Origin: Rana temporaria
Taxonomy: Eukaryota > Chordata > Amphibia > Anura > Ranidae
Reading direction: 5' to 3'
NCBI RefSeq assembly: GCF_905171775.1
Contig: NC_053497.1
Coordinates: 105,609,157 to 105,673,156, forward strand
Length of the DNA stretch: 64,000 bases
Shown here: one piece after another, positions 52,930-63,467 of the stretch
Position numbering within the stretch: the first letter of the stretch is position 1
How the letters are laid out: each line of letters starts with the position of its first letter
Notes under the pieces: model-generated
Seen by the model: the letters and a program-made list of their open reading frames with translations, nothing else
Told to the model about the DNA's origin: nothing
Database searches by the model: none
Made by a program: the position numbers and the translations under genes

Positions 52930-53310
52930 GGGTTAATAGTACGGACGCCAATGCTGGTGATTATTATTGCATTCACTCACAGCAATGCTTGGGGGGGGGG
53001 GGGGTATTACTGTGCTCAATGACACCAATGCTGGGGGTTATTATTGAGTCCACTGAAACTAATGCTGGGGGTCATTATTGCATCCGCTGATAATAATGGG
53101 GGTTATTACTGCGTCCACTGACACCAATGCTAGGAGTTTAAAATTGTATCCACTAATAAAAATGTTGAGTGTTATAAATGCGCCAACTGAAACCAAACGT
53201 GGTTGTTAATATTGCATCCGCTGATAATGTTGGGGGTGATTATTGCACCCACTGACAGCAATGCTGGGGGTTATTATTGTGTCCACAGATCACAATATTG
53301 GGGGTAGAAA
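52930..53310 (+). repeat. Minisatellite, ~35-41-bp unit
   Basis: About nine diverged units of the form 'gggggttattattgcgtccactgacaccaatgct'. The phrase CAATGCTGGGGGTTATTATT recurs with changes near 53029, 53062, 53093, 53228 and 53268. Unit length drifts from about 35 to 41 bp. A G12-13 run interrupts it at 52991-53004. Confidence 0.88.
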
Positions 53311-53507
53311 CACTACTCTGCAGTGTTCTTAGCTAGGGAGAGGTAGGTTGCTACCTTGTTTGAAGGTGAACCTTACTACCAGCCTGTATCTGCAAGTGTG
53401 CATATTTTTACCTGGTATCAGCAGTGCAGCATCCTATCTGAAAAGGCACTGTTTAAAGTCTATTTTTTTTCCCTATAAAAATAACAAACATGTTAACAAC
53501 ACTTCTT

Positions 53508-53795
53508 AGGCCCCATGCACACGAGACGCTGGTAAACGCGTGTTCAGAGGCAGTTGGACAGCTTTTTCAACTGCCCCTGAACACATTCAATGTTATCCTA
53601 TGTGTCCATGCACACAGTCTCGTTTATTGCTGTTGTTCGGCAGTTGCGTTTAACCTCAATTTTCCAGAAGCAAAAAAATTGTTTCATACGCAAAAGTTTT
53701 CCACGTTTCAGACGCAAAATGCCGCTAAACGTGGCAAAACGCGGTACCACCATTTGGCGCGATTTCGTTTTATAGGCATTTTTAAAGGTGACCTA
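53508..53795. repeat. GGCCCCATGCACACGAGACGC MITE
   Basis: Left end TTAGGCCCCATGCACACGAG. Contains GTTCAGAGGCAGTTGGACAG mirrored by AACTGCCCCTGAACAC, and ACGTTTCAGACGCAAAATGC. Right end not certain. Confidence 0.55.
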
Positions 53796-53860
53796 TTTTT
53801 TTTACATTAGAAATCTCAAAAATTATGACAAATGATGAAAAACCATAAAATTGCATTGTG

Positions 53861-54410
53861 GACAATCCACAACTTGTGGCAGGTGACGTGGCCGGGTGAC
53901 GTGACCAGGTGATGTGGCCAATCCACAACTTGTGGCAGGTGACATGGCCAGGTGACGTGGCCAGGTCATGTGGCAAGTGGACAAACCACAACTTGTGGCA
54001 GGTCATGTGGCCAGGTCATGTGGCAAGTGGACAATCCACAACTTGTGGCAGATTACGTGGCAAGTAACGTGGCCAGGTGATGTGGCAAGTGAACAATCCA
54101 CAACTTGTGGCAGGTGACGTGGCCAGGTGATGATCCACAACTTGTGGCCAAGTGATGTGAACAGGTGACGTGGCAGGTGACGTGGCCAGGTGACATGGCA
54201 AGTGGACAATCCGCAACTTGTGGCAGGTGAAGTGGCAAATGGATAATCCACAACTTGTGGCAGGTGACGTGGCCAGGTGACATAGCCAGGTGACGTGGCA
54301 AGTGGACAATCCACAACTTATGGCAGGTGATGTGGCCAGTTGACGTGGCAGGTGACGTGGTCAGTGGACAATCCACAACTTGTGGCAGGTGACGTGGCCA
54401 GGTGACATGT
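53861..54410 (+). repeat. Composite minisatellite: CCACAACTTGTGG core plus 13-bp GGTGACGTGGCCA units
   Basis: The near-palindromic core CCACAACTTGTGG occurs ten times, at 53867, 53923, 53986, 54036, 54098, 54135, 54211, 54248, 54311 and 54373 (two with one change). The spaces between cores are filled by variable numbers of a 13-bp unit GGTGACGTGGCCA or variants. Core spacings are 56, 63, 50, 62, 37, 76, 37, 63 and 62 bp. All three minus frames stay open for about 100 codons, purely because of the repeat composition; no gene is implied. Confidence 0.95.
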
Positions 54411-54436
54411 CATCTAATTTTACTCACCTGAGCCCA

Positions 54437-54790
54437 TTCCTTCTCACAACAGAGACACGCTATACCTCTTTGGACAGGGTTCTCGGCTCGCTTGGATAGA
54501 TTGATAGCAGTGCAGCCATTGGCTCCCGCTGCGGTCAAGCAAATTCAATGATGCGGGGGCAAGTCCAGCATTCTCTGTCTATGGAGGCAACTGCTGGACT
54601 CAAGAGCGTGCCCGCACGGTAACCCCCAGGTAGAACGCTTCTTCCTAGGGGAGGGTTTATCGATGCAGGAAGGAGCCGTGAGTGCCAGTGGGGAACCCCA
54701 GAAGACGAGAATCGAGGCCACTCTTTGCAAACCAAACTGCACAGTGGAGCAAGGAGGAGGGCCGAGGAGCAAGGAGGGGGGGACAGTCAG
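54437..54790. repeat. Relative of the 51243-51561 element
   Basis: Shares CGTGCCCGCACGGTAACCCC, GGGGAACCCCAGAAGACGAG, GAGGCCACTCTTTGCAAACC and AACTGCACAGTGGAG with that element in the same order. Ends eroded. Confidence 0.6.
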
Positions 54791-54794
54791 GGAC

Positions 54795-54872
54795 AATTGG
54801 TGCGGGCAAATACTCGGTATCGGCACCGATTCCAATACTAGTATCTTTATCTGTGCAACCCTATAATAAAAC
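54795..54872 (-). repeat. hAT-type terminus fragment (GGTATCGGCACCGATTCC)
   Basis: CAAATACTCGGTATCGGCAC, CGATTCCAATACTAGTATC then TGTGCAACCCTA is the right end of the same broad hAT-like group as 47422-47924 and 32706. It sits inside or next to the preceding element. Confidence 0.6.
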
Positions 54873-55860
54873 CTTCCGACTTTACAACCCCTTGAAGGAA
54901 GCTATATTTGTGCAAACTGCCACAAGTCTACCTTCTTGAACCATCTTGTAACTTGATTGTAAAAAAAAAAAAAAAAAAATGTACCCCTTCCATTACAGTA
55001 TGCTGAGCAGTGAGACACATTCTTACGTTACCCTAATTTTTCTCAGATTTTCAAGCTTCTGTGTTGTATCTTGCCTATATTGTGGAAGCGCCAGAGTCCT
55101 CAACTGCTGTCAAGAAATTACAGCCCACAGCATCCCCACCATAAATGTCTGATCTTTGCCAATCAAATAGAACTCACAGTGGGATTATATTCAACACTAG
55201 AACATTTTCAGTCATTAAGGTACAAAAAAAGTCATAAAACTCGCCTGTGAATATATAAGGGATAGCCTATGCAAAATGTTTTTTTTTTTTTTTTCAGTTA
55301 GTGGTAAATGCAGGCGAGTTTCATAACCCACTGACTTATTTTGTCATACTTTTTAGTGAATTAGCCAACATGGCTTGTCACAGTCACATTCAGTGAGTGG
55401 AGATAAGAACTCTGGGTAGAAATTCTATGAGATACGAGATCTCTAAGAAGATGCAAGAAGCCAGTGAGTACCACAAGTAAAAGTGATTTCTACAACAATA
55501 CTGGCTTCATAATTGCTTTATATAATGACTGTTTTCATTTTCATTAATAACATGGCAAAATGAATCAAATATTCTGCAGCACTGAACCCCAAGCAGTGCT
55601 GTGCATAACGACAAGCAGCGACCTAAGCGGTAATAGATCTCAGGAAAGCACATTGACTCAGCACGTGTTTCCCTAGAGCAGAAAATAATCCCTCATCTAG
55701 AGACTGACCTCAGCTGTGAAGTCGCTAATCCACAAATTTTCAACATGTGCTACTGTCACTGCGGGGACTGGACTGACACATATAGAGATCTGACACACTT
55801 TGTTGTGGCCAGTCTGGTCAAAGGTGATGTTTCACTTATGGATGGGGCAGGCTTCCTAAA
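54873..55860. other. Mostly featureless; A19 run and one inverted repeat
   Basis: A run of A at 54961-54979. AAACTCGCCTG (55237-55247) is inverted as CAGGCGAGTTT (55311-55321) with extended but weaker symmetry, a likely small foldback. No exon recognised. Confidence 0.55.
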
Positions 55861-55865
55861 TGCAC

Positions 55866-55988
55866 TATATTGCCAAACGTATGGGGACGCTTGCCTTTAC
55901 ATGAACTTTAATGGCATCCCAGTCTTAGTCCGTAGGGTTCAATATGGAGTTGGCCCACCCTTTGCAGCTGTAGCAACTTACAACCACT
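55866..55988 (+). repeat. Tc1/mariner-type terminal fragment
   Basis: CTATATTGCCAAACGTATGG, CTTTAATGGCATCCCAGTCT and GAGTTGGCCCACCCTTTGCA form the left end of a vertebrate Tc1/mariner-type element. It ends where the next TTAA element begins. The 60775-60985 fragment has a similar start. Confidence 0.6.
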
Positions 55989-55992
55989 TTAA

Positions 55993-56769
55993 CCACTTAC
56001 CGCCCGGTCAATAGCATATTGACGTCCGGGAAGTGGCTCGGTTATCCTGACTAGGCGTCATATGACGTCCAGCAGGATAACATGCCGGAATGCTCAGCAT
56101 CTCCAATCGTGGTAACGAGCCTCTGTCAGAGGCTTCTTACCATGTGACCAATCACAGCTGATCATTGCATGAACCAGGAAGTGCCGGTAAATGGCATTCC
56201 TTGGTTCGCGCTGACAGGGAGAGCCGATCGGAGCCTCTACCTGTCAGAGGGGAGGGGGGGGGTCTGTGCTGATAATCAGCACACTGATCATCAGCATAGC
56301 CCCCCCAGATGTGCCAATAATATGCTAATAAGTGCCCACAGTGTCCCCATAATAAAAAAAAGACTCACAGTGCCCACCACAGTGCCAATCAGTGCCCATT
56401 ACAGTGCCAAGCAATAACACCTGTCTGTAACAAATCAGTACCTCATAATCAGTGCTGCCCATCAATTCTACATATTGGTGCCTCTTCAGTGCCACCTTAT
56501 CAGTGCCCATCAGTGAAGGGGAAAACCAAATTTAATGACAGAAACTGAAAAAAACATTTTTTTTCCCCCAAAATGTAGCAAAAAAATTAAAAACCAAGCA
56601 GTGATCAAATACCACCAAAAGAAATGTCTATTTGTAAGAAGAAAATTATAAAAATTTAGTTTGGGTACAGTGTTGGATGACTTTGCAATTGTCAATCAAG
56701 GTGCGATAGCGCTAAAAGCTGAAAATTGTCCTGGGCAGGAAGGGGCTAAAGCGCATGATATTGAAGTGG
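55993..56769 (+). mobile_element. TTAA element (CCACTTACCGCCCGGTC), 777 bp
   Basis: TTAA at 55989-55992 and 56770-56773. Left end CCACTTACCGCCCGG, right end GATATTGAAGTGG. The centre has a degenerate minisatellite of CAGTGCCCA-type units (56330-56510). The right half (AAATACCACCAAAAGAAA, GGCAGGAAGGGG) matches 18970-20476. Non-coding. Confidence 0.85.
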
Positions 56770-56773
56770 TTAA

Positions 56774-57205
56774 AGAGGAAGTAAACTCCGATGGGCTTTA
56801 CTTCCTCTTTTGCTCCCTGCAAATTTAAAGCATAATGGGCTACTATCCATTGCATACTAGCCCATTATGTGACATTTACCTGCAAACGAAGCCCATGCTG
56901 GCCAAGTCCATCTTCGCCCCTCTTCCTTCCGGGGCCGCGGACTCCGGCTCTGTGACCGGCCAAAGCTATGTGACGTCTATCCCGTGCATGTTCGTGGGAG
57001 CCATCAGTCACGACACACACTGGGGAAGAAAGGCCACAAAGGTCAGTTTCTTCACAGCTCATGCGCCGATGAGGACATTGGCGCACTACAAGTGAAATAC
57101 CTCCTAAAACGGCACACGTTTAGGAGATATTTCCACTACCTATAGGTAAGCCTAGAATAAGGTTTACCTATAGGTAGAAGTCACACAAAAGGGTTTACAA
57201 CCACT
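56774..57205. mobile_element. TTAA element (AGAGGAAGTAAACTCC), 432 bp, sharing a TTAA with its neighbour
   Basis: TTAA at 56770-56773 and 57206-57209. Left end AGAGGAAGTAAACTCC and right end GGGTTTACAACCACT are imperfect inverted repeats. Internal hairpins: GGGCTACTATCCATTGCATA/CTAGCCCATTATG and ACCTATAGGTAAGCC/GGTTTACCTATAGGT. The left boundary is the right TTAA of 55993-56769. Confidence 0.8.
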
Positions 57206-57209
57206 TTAA

Positions 57210-57555
57210 TTGCTGGGAGGGCGCCCATAGGTGTCCTCCCGAGCATGCGCTGTCAGTGTGTCCCTGCAGGGTGCACGCGGCACACTCTGTGGTCACCGAG
57301 TTTGACACTGTTGTTCCCTCCCACAATGATTGCATCTCAGACCCTCTCGCAATTGTGACGTGATGATTTGTCTCCCCCCTTTCCTGCAATGCTGAGATTT
57401 CCTGCATAGTTTGTGGAGAATTATTGAGCCTCTATTGAAATCTGGAGAGTACATTGATTGGGGGAGACCATTGTTTAGCTAATTAAAAAGCCTCAGCTAC
57501 AAACTTTTAAATCACCATATATAAAGCTGTAATGTAGGTTTGATGCCTCTTTAAT
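57210..57555. other. No firm feature
   Basis: G+C-rich start (GGGAGGGCGCCCATAGG) may be an eroded MITE piece; the remainder is unremarkable. Confidence 0.35.
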
Positions 57556-57559
57556 AAGA

Positions 57560-57970
57560 GGCCAAACTACAAGAAGAGAGTGATGTTAGCTGCGATTTGT
57601 ACATTTACACGGCAAGTGACTTGTTCCTAAAAGACAGAACATTAAACTATCCCGATTCCTGAAAGAAATGATGACACTGCACACGCGTCTTATGTGTTAT
57701 TAATAATATGGACAGACAGGAAGCAGATTGCTATTAAGTATTACATGGCTATTAATTGCTTTTCTAAGGCTTCATTAAGTGTGATTTTATGACGCAGACA
57801 CGGCTGCAGGTCGGCAGCGCACATTAATTTTGACAGATTACAAATTTATTTATATTCATTTTACGTTTTACTGCTCCTTCGACAAGCAGAGCCGATTTGG
57901 AACAGCCTGCAAGTCTTTTCTGCTAGAATACCTCCACCATCAGTGTGCATAGTATATGCATTCTATCGGA
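57560..57970. promoter_or_regulatory. Candidate conserved non-coding element
   Basis: A repeat-free, AT-rich block with dense homeodomain-type TAAT cores: TTATTAATAATATGG, GGCTATTAATTGC, GGCTTCATTAAGTGT, GCACATTAATTTTGAC. It also has TGACAGATTAC and a G+C island TGACGCAGACACGGCTGCAGG. The look is that of vertebrate intronic enhancers, but conservation cannot be tested here. Purely a candidate. Confidence 0.3.
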
Positions 57971-58299
57971 GAACCTATAGATGTGACGGTGTGATTGTCG
58001 GATGAAAACACACGCCAAGCCATTTATCCATTCTCATTTTGGATTAGAATTTTTCAGTATAAAAGATTTATGGCACCAATAAAATGTACAGAGGAAAACT
58101 TACACTTCCAAAGCTTATTACAAACACAGCAGAGCAAATGATGGTTCAGGGATAAACACACTGAAGTTCTAAAATGATCCTGACCTTTGATCCCCTACCA
58201 CAACTTGATAAATATACAGAACGCTGAACGCTAAGCAAACCCCAAATACACAACTGGAATACATATTGGTTATAAAAGATGTTCTACCTAGAAATGGTT

Positions 58300-59450
58300 T
58301 TATACACTGCCAAAAAAAAATGAAAGGAACACTTTTAAAAACACATCAGATCTCAATGGGGAAAATATACTGGATATCTATAATGATATGGACTGGATTA
58401 TATGTTAGGAACAAAAGGATGCCACATTGTTTGATGGAAAGGAAAAAATTATCAACCTACAGAGGACTTAATTCAAAGACACCCTGAAAATCAAAGTGAA
58501 AAAAATATATAATATGATGCAGCAGGCTGGTCCATTAGGATGAAATTTAATTGCAGCAACTCAAAATGGTACTCAGTAGTTTGTATGCCCCCCACATGCT
58601 TTTATGAATGCCTGAAAATGTCGGGGTATGCTCCTAATGAGACGGATGGTGTCCTGGAGTATTTACTCTGAGATCTAGACCAGAGCATCACTGAGGTGCA
58701 ACTTAGCAGCATCAAATAGAACGAAACATAATGTCCCAGAGGTGTCCTTTTGGATTTAGGTCAGGTGAGCGTGGGGGCCATTCAATGGTATCAATTCCTT
58801 CATCCTCCAGGAACTGGCTTGCATCCCTCCCCACATGAGGCCGGGCATTGTCGTGCACCAGGAGGAACCCAGGACCCAATGCAACAGCATAGGGTCCGAC
58901 AATGGGACCAAGGATTTCATCCCAATAATTATTGGCAATCAGGGAGCCATTGTATAGCCTATAGAGCTTTGTGCGTCCCTGCAAGGATATACCTCCCTAG
59001 ACCATCACTGACAAACCACCAAACCGGTCATGCTGAATGATTACAGGCAGCATAATGTTCTCCATGGCTTCTTCAGACCCATTCACATTTGTCACATGCT
59101 CAGGGTGAACCTGCTCTCATCTGTGAAAAGCACAGGACGCCAGTGGCAGACCTGCTAATTCTGGTATTCAATGGCAAATGCCATTCAAGCTCCACGGTGC
59201 TGGACAGTGAGCACAGGGCCCACTATCACCTCATGCTAGTAGCAGTGACACTGACCCTAGCCAAATGCAAAACTAGTCCAAAATAGTCAGAAAAGGAGTA
59301 GGAAAAAAAAAAAAAAAGGTTAGTGGCCTCTACCTGTAAAACCATTCCTGTTTTGGAGGTCGTCTCATTGTTGCCCATCTAGTGTACCTGTTAAATTTCA
59401 TTAACTCCAAAAGCAGCTGAAACTGATTAACAACCCCCTCTGCTACTTAA
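58300..59450 (-). mobile_element. Tc1-like transposon, third family, right end lost
   Basis: Starts ACACTGCCAAAAAAAAATGA, AAGGAACACTTTTAAAAACA, the usual terminus of this family. The body encodes a broken minus-strand transposase. On the right it runs to CCCCCTCTGCTACTTAA at 59450, where a TTAA MITE has inserted; the far terminus (…AGTGTTCCTT…) is not found beyond it. Confidence 0.82.
58700..59230 (-). pseudogene. Tc1-like transposase pseudogene
   Basis: The minus strand gives GRTKLYRLYNGSLIANNYWD then FLLVHDNARPHVGRDASQFL and IDTIEWPPRSPDLNP, the second-Asp block and the C-terminal block of a Tc1-family DDE domain. The catalytic Glu is lost: the motif reads NPKGHLWD instead of the usual NPIEHLWD. 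Upstream of 58985 (gene sense 5') the codons of the first-Asp region are broken by stops and shifts near 59000-59130. Inactive. Confidence 0.85.
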
Positions 59451-59572
59451 GGGCCCTTTCACACGATCGGATCCCGTGAGGATCCGTTTTTCTAAATATC
59501 CACTTGCTCGATCCCCGCCGAGTCGGCAAATGACAGGGCGGTCCCCGCACACTGTGCAGGGATCATATATAC
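59451..59572. mobile_element. GGGCCCTTTCACACG MITE inserted at TTAA in the Tc1 relic
   Basis: TTAA at 59447-59450 is followed by GGGCCCTTTCACACGATCGG, GACAGGGCGGTCCCCGCACA then CTGTGCAGGGAT. The family is that of 11369-11750. Right end missing; the text changes abruptly to AT-rich DNA at about 59573. Confidence 0.7.
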
Positions 59573-60279
59573 GAGTTGTATTTTACAGTGATATTACCTC
59601 TCTAACAATTATCAGCGCCATTACAAAGTTTAAATTAATGTAGGGGTAGGTACATATTCATGGAGTCACATTACATAGTTCTTAAATCTACTGATCCACC
59701 ACCAACAAAAGGAATTACACTTCCCCTTTCAGAGACAATGCCCCGCTGGGTGTCGTTATGAAAAGTCTATGGAGAAGTCATCTTCTCTATTTAAATGAAC
59801 ATGAAATTATCTCCTGGCTTAATTAGAGGTCCTCCACAGAAACCTGTAATTAACTTACATCCCGCTGTGCGGGAGGAGGAATGAGAGCACTAGATTCTCT
59901 TACACAGAAATGTCAGGACCTGAAAAAGGCGACCGGAAAAAAGTTCCATACAATGAGAAATTCTGATCCTCTGTCGCCAAAGAGGGAGTTTTAAGAACAC
60001 AACAATCATTATGTAGCTAAATGTGTACATGGCATAAGGAGAACCACTGCTGCCAATACACTTTTTCATGACTAACTTCAAGCAAACCTGTCTACAGATA
60101 TATCTCTTTAAAACCAATGACAGCCAATCACAAACCAAGAAATAGGGCCAAAATGTCTTTAAAAAGATTTTCAAGTAACAAGTTGGATATGTGTCAAGAG
60201 TTCACTCGTTTGGAAGCAAGAGGAACAGAAACCCATTGAGCCAGAAGTCACTGCTGCTGCAGAGCTGTATACATGTATA
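59573..60279. other. No recognised feature
   Basis: AT-rich intronic sequence. The open stretch at 59890-60174 (minus) has no recognisable family. Confidence 0.5.
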
Positions 60280-60405
60280 ATAATAATAATGGGTAACTGG
60301 AGAAGACAGAGTAAGCTCCTCTGGTACAAAGGCTGATGTGAATGGTTTGGTGTTCTCTGTACAGCACTACAAGATGTGTCAGAGCCATTACCTATATATA
60401 GCAAC
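60280..60405 (+). repeat. L2-like LINE/SINE 3' tail
   Basis: TAATAATAATAATGGG, GTAAGCTCCTCTGGTACAAA, TTCTCTGTACAGCACTACAA and GATGTGTCAGAGCCATT correspond to 6640-6745 and 41500-41597. Confidence 0.65.
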
Positions 60406-60770
60406 TACTATTCCCATTATTAATGAAGTGTGCAGGCACCTCGTAGACCTAACAGGCCCTCATTGAGAGCCAGTCATGGAGGCCGGCAGGCTATTCCATA
60501 AGGCAGTAATGAAACAAGTCCAGCGAGGACACAAGGCATCAGCTGCGGCCTGCCCTGCATCACAGCTTTCTATAAACGAGGACTCCGCTGAGAATAATAT
60601 TGTATTATTAAATAGGTAATGACTGTCAGAATGATTACAGGCCTGGAGGAGACTACACTGCCCCAAGGTGTAGAGGGGATAACAAGGAGAAAAACACCAG
60701 GCATATCAGTTAATCAATATTATAAAACATTATTATCCATAGCAATAAAAGTGATTATAATTTAGGCAAT
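60406..60770. other. No recognised feature
   Basis: Nothing recognised. Confidence 0.5.
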
Positions 60771-60774
60771 GTTG

Positions 60775-60985
60775 CAGTATATGGCCAAAAGTTTGTGGAC
60801 CCCTGACCATCACACCTATGAGAGCATGTTGGACATTTCTTTACCATGGGCATTTGTAATAGAGTTTGCCCCATCTATGTGGCTATAACAGCCTCCCCTC
60901 TTCTAGGTGGGTTTTCTACAAGGTATTACATTTGTGGGAATTAGTGCCCATACGGTCAAATAATTTTTGATGTCAGGAACTGATG
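60775..60985 (+). repeat. Tc1/mariner-type terminal fragment
   Basis: Starts CAGTATATGGCCAAAAGTTT, GTGGACCCCTGACCATCACA, and continues GAGCATGTTGGACATTTC and GCTATAACAGCCTCCCCTCT. This is the left half of a widespread vertebrate Tc1-type MITE. No right terminus. Confidence 0.65.
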
Positions 60986-61440
60986 TTAAGAAAAAATATA
61001 AAGCTTGGACCAATGTAACTCAAAATTGGATCTAGGAGGATGCTGGGTTGGGCTGCATTTTCGGTCTAGTCAATTTTCACACCGGTACAATCACAAAGCG
61101 ATATTTATATTTATTTATAAAAATGCTTATTGGGAGCGCAGTCATTACTCGAAGGCCTCAATGCGGCAAGTGCCTGTTCCTTTTCTAGGGGACTCCTCTG
61201 ACGTGGTTGGCCGTGTCTGCAAGGAGGGGGGGTCTTCCACCTGAAACGTGCGGGAGCGCCCACTAGAAGGGCTTGGCTGTATGTAGGATTGTGTCATCTT
61301 ATTGATAATTCAAGTGTCACTATATACAGTGCTTTTTACTTCTCTCTCTCTGGAACTTTATTTAAAGAAGAACTCCAGGGAAAGAAAATATAATAAAATG
61401 TTCAAGTGCAGCAGTGTGTGCAAAGAGTACAATACTGTAT
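60986..61440. other. No recognised feature
   Basis: Intronic DNA; G7 run near 61226. Confidence 0.5.
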
Positions 61441-61445
61441 ACAGC

Positions 61446-61765
61446 CGGGGTCAGCAACCTGAAGATCGCAATCTACCAGTTGTTCCCAGACAGGTGACTG
61501 GTTGATCGCGGTCTGGGCTTGTTGACCTGCCATTCCAGAGCATCAAAGTGCAATGCAGAGTGACTACTTGTAAAGTTGGAGCTGTAGTAAGGAGCTGCAT
61601 AAGCCAATGGCTCCTCTGTAGTGCTGGCTCCTGTTCCATGCGGAGTGGCCCTATTTACTTGAATAGGTTGAGATTGGTAGGCAGTAGCATGCACCAAAAG
61701 CAACAGGGCGCTCAACTCCTGTGGCAGCATGTGTACACCTTTGGCTGCTGCCTCAGCAGCTAAAT
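61446..61765 (+). repeat. GGGGTCAGCAACCTGAAGATC hAT-type repeat fragment
   Basis: CCGGGGTCAGCAACCTGAAG, ATCGCAATCTACCAGTTGTT then TGGTTGATCGCGGTCTGGGC resemble the left terminus of a vertebrate hAT element ('caggggtcggcaacctg…'). No right terminus or TSD found. Confidence 0.5.
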
Positions 61766-63459
61766 AGATAGGTATTGGGGCAGCAAAACAGAACTACTAC
61801 CTCTCCATAACATAGAAGATGAGGTGTTTCTGTAGTTTAAAAAAAGAACTGCGATACATGAAAACTATGCTTGAAATAAGACTGCAGAGTTTGCAGGACT
61901 GCACTGGATTTCTGTCAGGACCAACAGGTAATGTTTGAATTTATTTCACAAATATAACAAAAAACACTTTTAATAGTATATTTATGGAATCAAAAGGGAG
62001 CAAATAAGGGAAGTGCAATATTCAAGATTACACTTTAATGTCTTTCTCCTCAACGACTTCCACAAAATACACATCCAGAAAAGCTATAAAAGCCACTCTC
62101 AAATGTTTAAACTAGTGACTGAAAGATTTAAGGCATTTTCTAAAATTTTAAATCAGGCCAAAACTGGAAAATGCATTATGGGCCATGAAGGCTTTCCACA
62201 AATGGCAGTCAAGATTCAGTAGGATCTCTGGCTGCCATGACCTTGACACATAAAGATTTAAATATACAAATGAGTGTTAATCCCAGAAAGAATCACATTA
62301 CAAATCCACTGTGGCAGATTTTCCTCTCTAAAAGATAAAAAAAAAAGATTAAAACATGGAAATAAAAATCCACATTTAACCCTTCAATCCAGCAGGTGAA
62401 AGAAGTACGGAGCCCAGTGTGTCTCTTCTAGAGACAGAAAGGGTTAACCCTCATATTGAGGCCTCATATATGCCCTATGGGCTGTGCTTCATCCGATTTG
62501 TGTCTAATTCCATATTCTATGTAAAACATAAATTACTTTTCCTATGTCGATATTCAGTTTGAGCTCATTACAGTTTGGTTCCAGATGGTCCACTTACTGG
62601 ATAAGTGACAGAGAATTACCCTTCAGAGAGCCGATCGCACCAATTCTCATACATTTGGCAGCTATTCTCCTATTTGTCCTTATTAAAAATGAGAATATTC
62701 CCCTTGTTAGGCCTGGTTATCTCACCTCTCCTACTTGAGATATTTGCAACATCACAGAAAATACATGAAGCCTGCCACTGTGCAGAAAAGGTGACCTTAA
62801 TGCAGAAAGAGGTTTAACATAAAACAGAATCCAGAATACAAAGTGTTTTGTATACTAGAGATACTGGGATTACAGAACTACAATGATAAATTTTTAGCGC
62901 TGCCTTGATACTCAAAAAGAGTCACCGATGTCATGTGAGCATTCAGAGCCAATGCAGGGAAAGCTGGTAGTGTACTGTCATCGTGTGATCACACAGCCAA
63001 AATGTAGTAAGAGAAGGCAGTGGGCTGCCATGTGACCATTCAGAGCCAATGAAGTGAAAGCTAGCATTATTTTTGGACAGCGAATCAAAGATTTATTTAC
63101 AGCTTTTCTAGACACCGTACGACATGGTGGCATTGCCCACATTAATGCTAGCACACCGACAATGAATAGAAAATTGCAGCAAATTAATAAAGTTGTTAAT
63201 GTTGTTATACACCGATAAGTCATTGAGACACAGCCAGTGATCATATGTGTACTATTTGGTACATTATCTGAACCAATATGGAGCAGGTTTCCCCTTTTAC
63301 TCGATTTTGTAGGGCGTTTGTAGAAATTTGTGACAATTCAGCAAAAAAAAAAAAAAAAAAAAGTGAAAGGGTGGAGGAGTGGCCATTTAATCAAGCTCAA
63401 ACGCAGGCCTTTATGTCCATTCCCACATATTCCAGAGATACCTGCTAGCAGCTCTAAGC
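61766..63459. other. No recognised feature; A19 run at 63342-63362
   Basis: About 1.7 kb of AT-rich intronic DNA. 'gtgagcattcagagccaatg' (62936) and 'gtgaccattcagagccaatg' (63034) are two related segments about 98 bp apart, a possible diverged tandem duplication. No exon recognised. Confidence 0.5.
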
Positions 63460-63467
63460 GTCTAGAT

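Noticed and set aside
54003..54376. Three overlapping ~100-codon minus-strand open frames, all rich in ATSPGHVTCHKLW-type repeats
   Set aside because: All three frames are open only because the minisatellite lacks stop codons; the 13-bp unit shifts frame at each step and there is no start or splice context.
53861..54410. Possible CRISPR-like array (regular near-palindromic repeats)
   Set aside because: The spacers are themselves repeats of a 13-bp unit, the genome is a vertebrate one, and no cas genes exist; it is a minisatellite.
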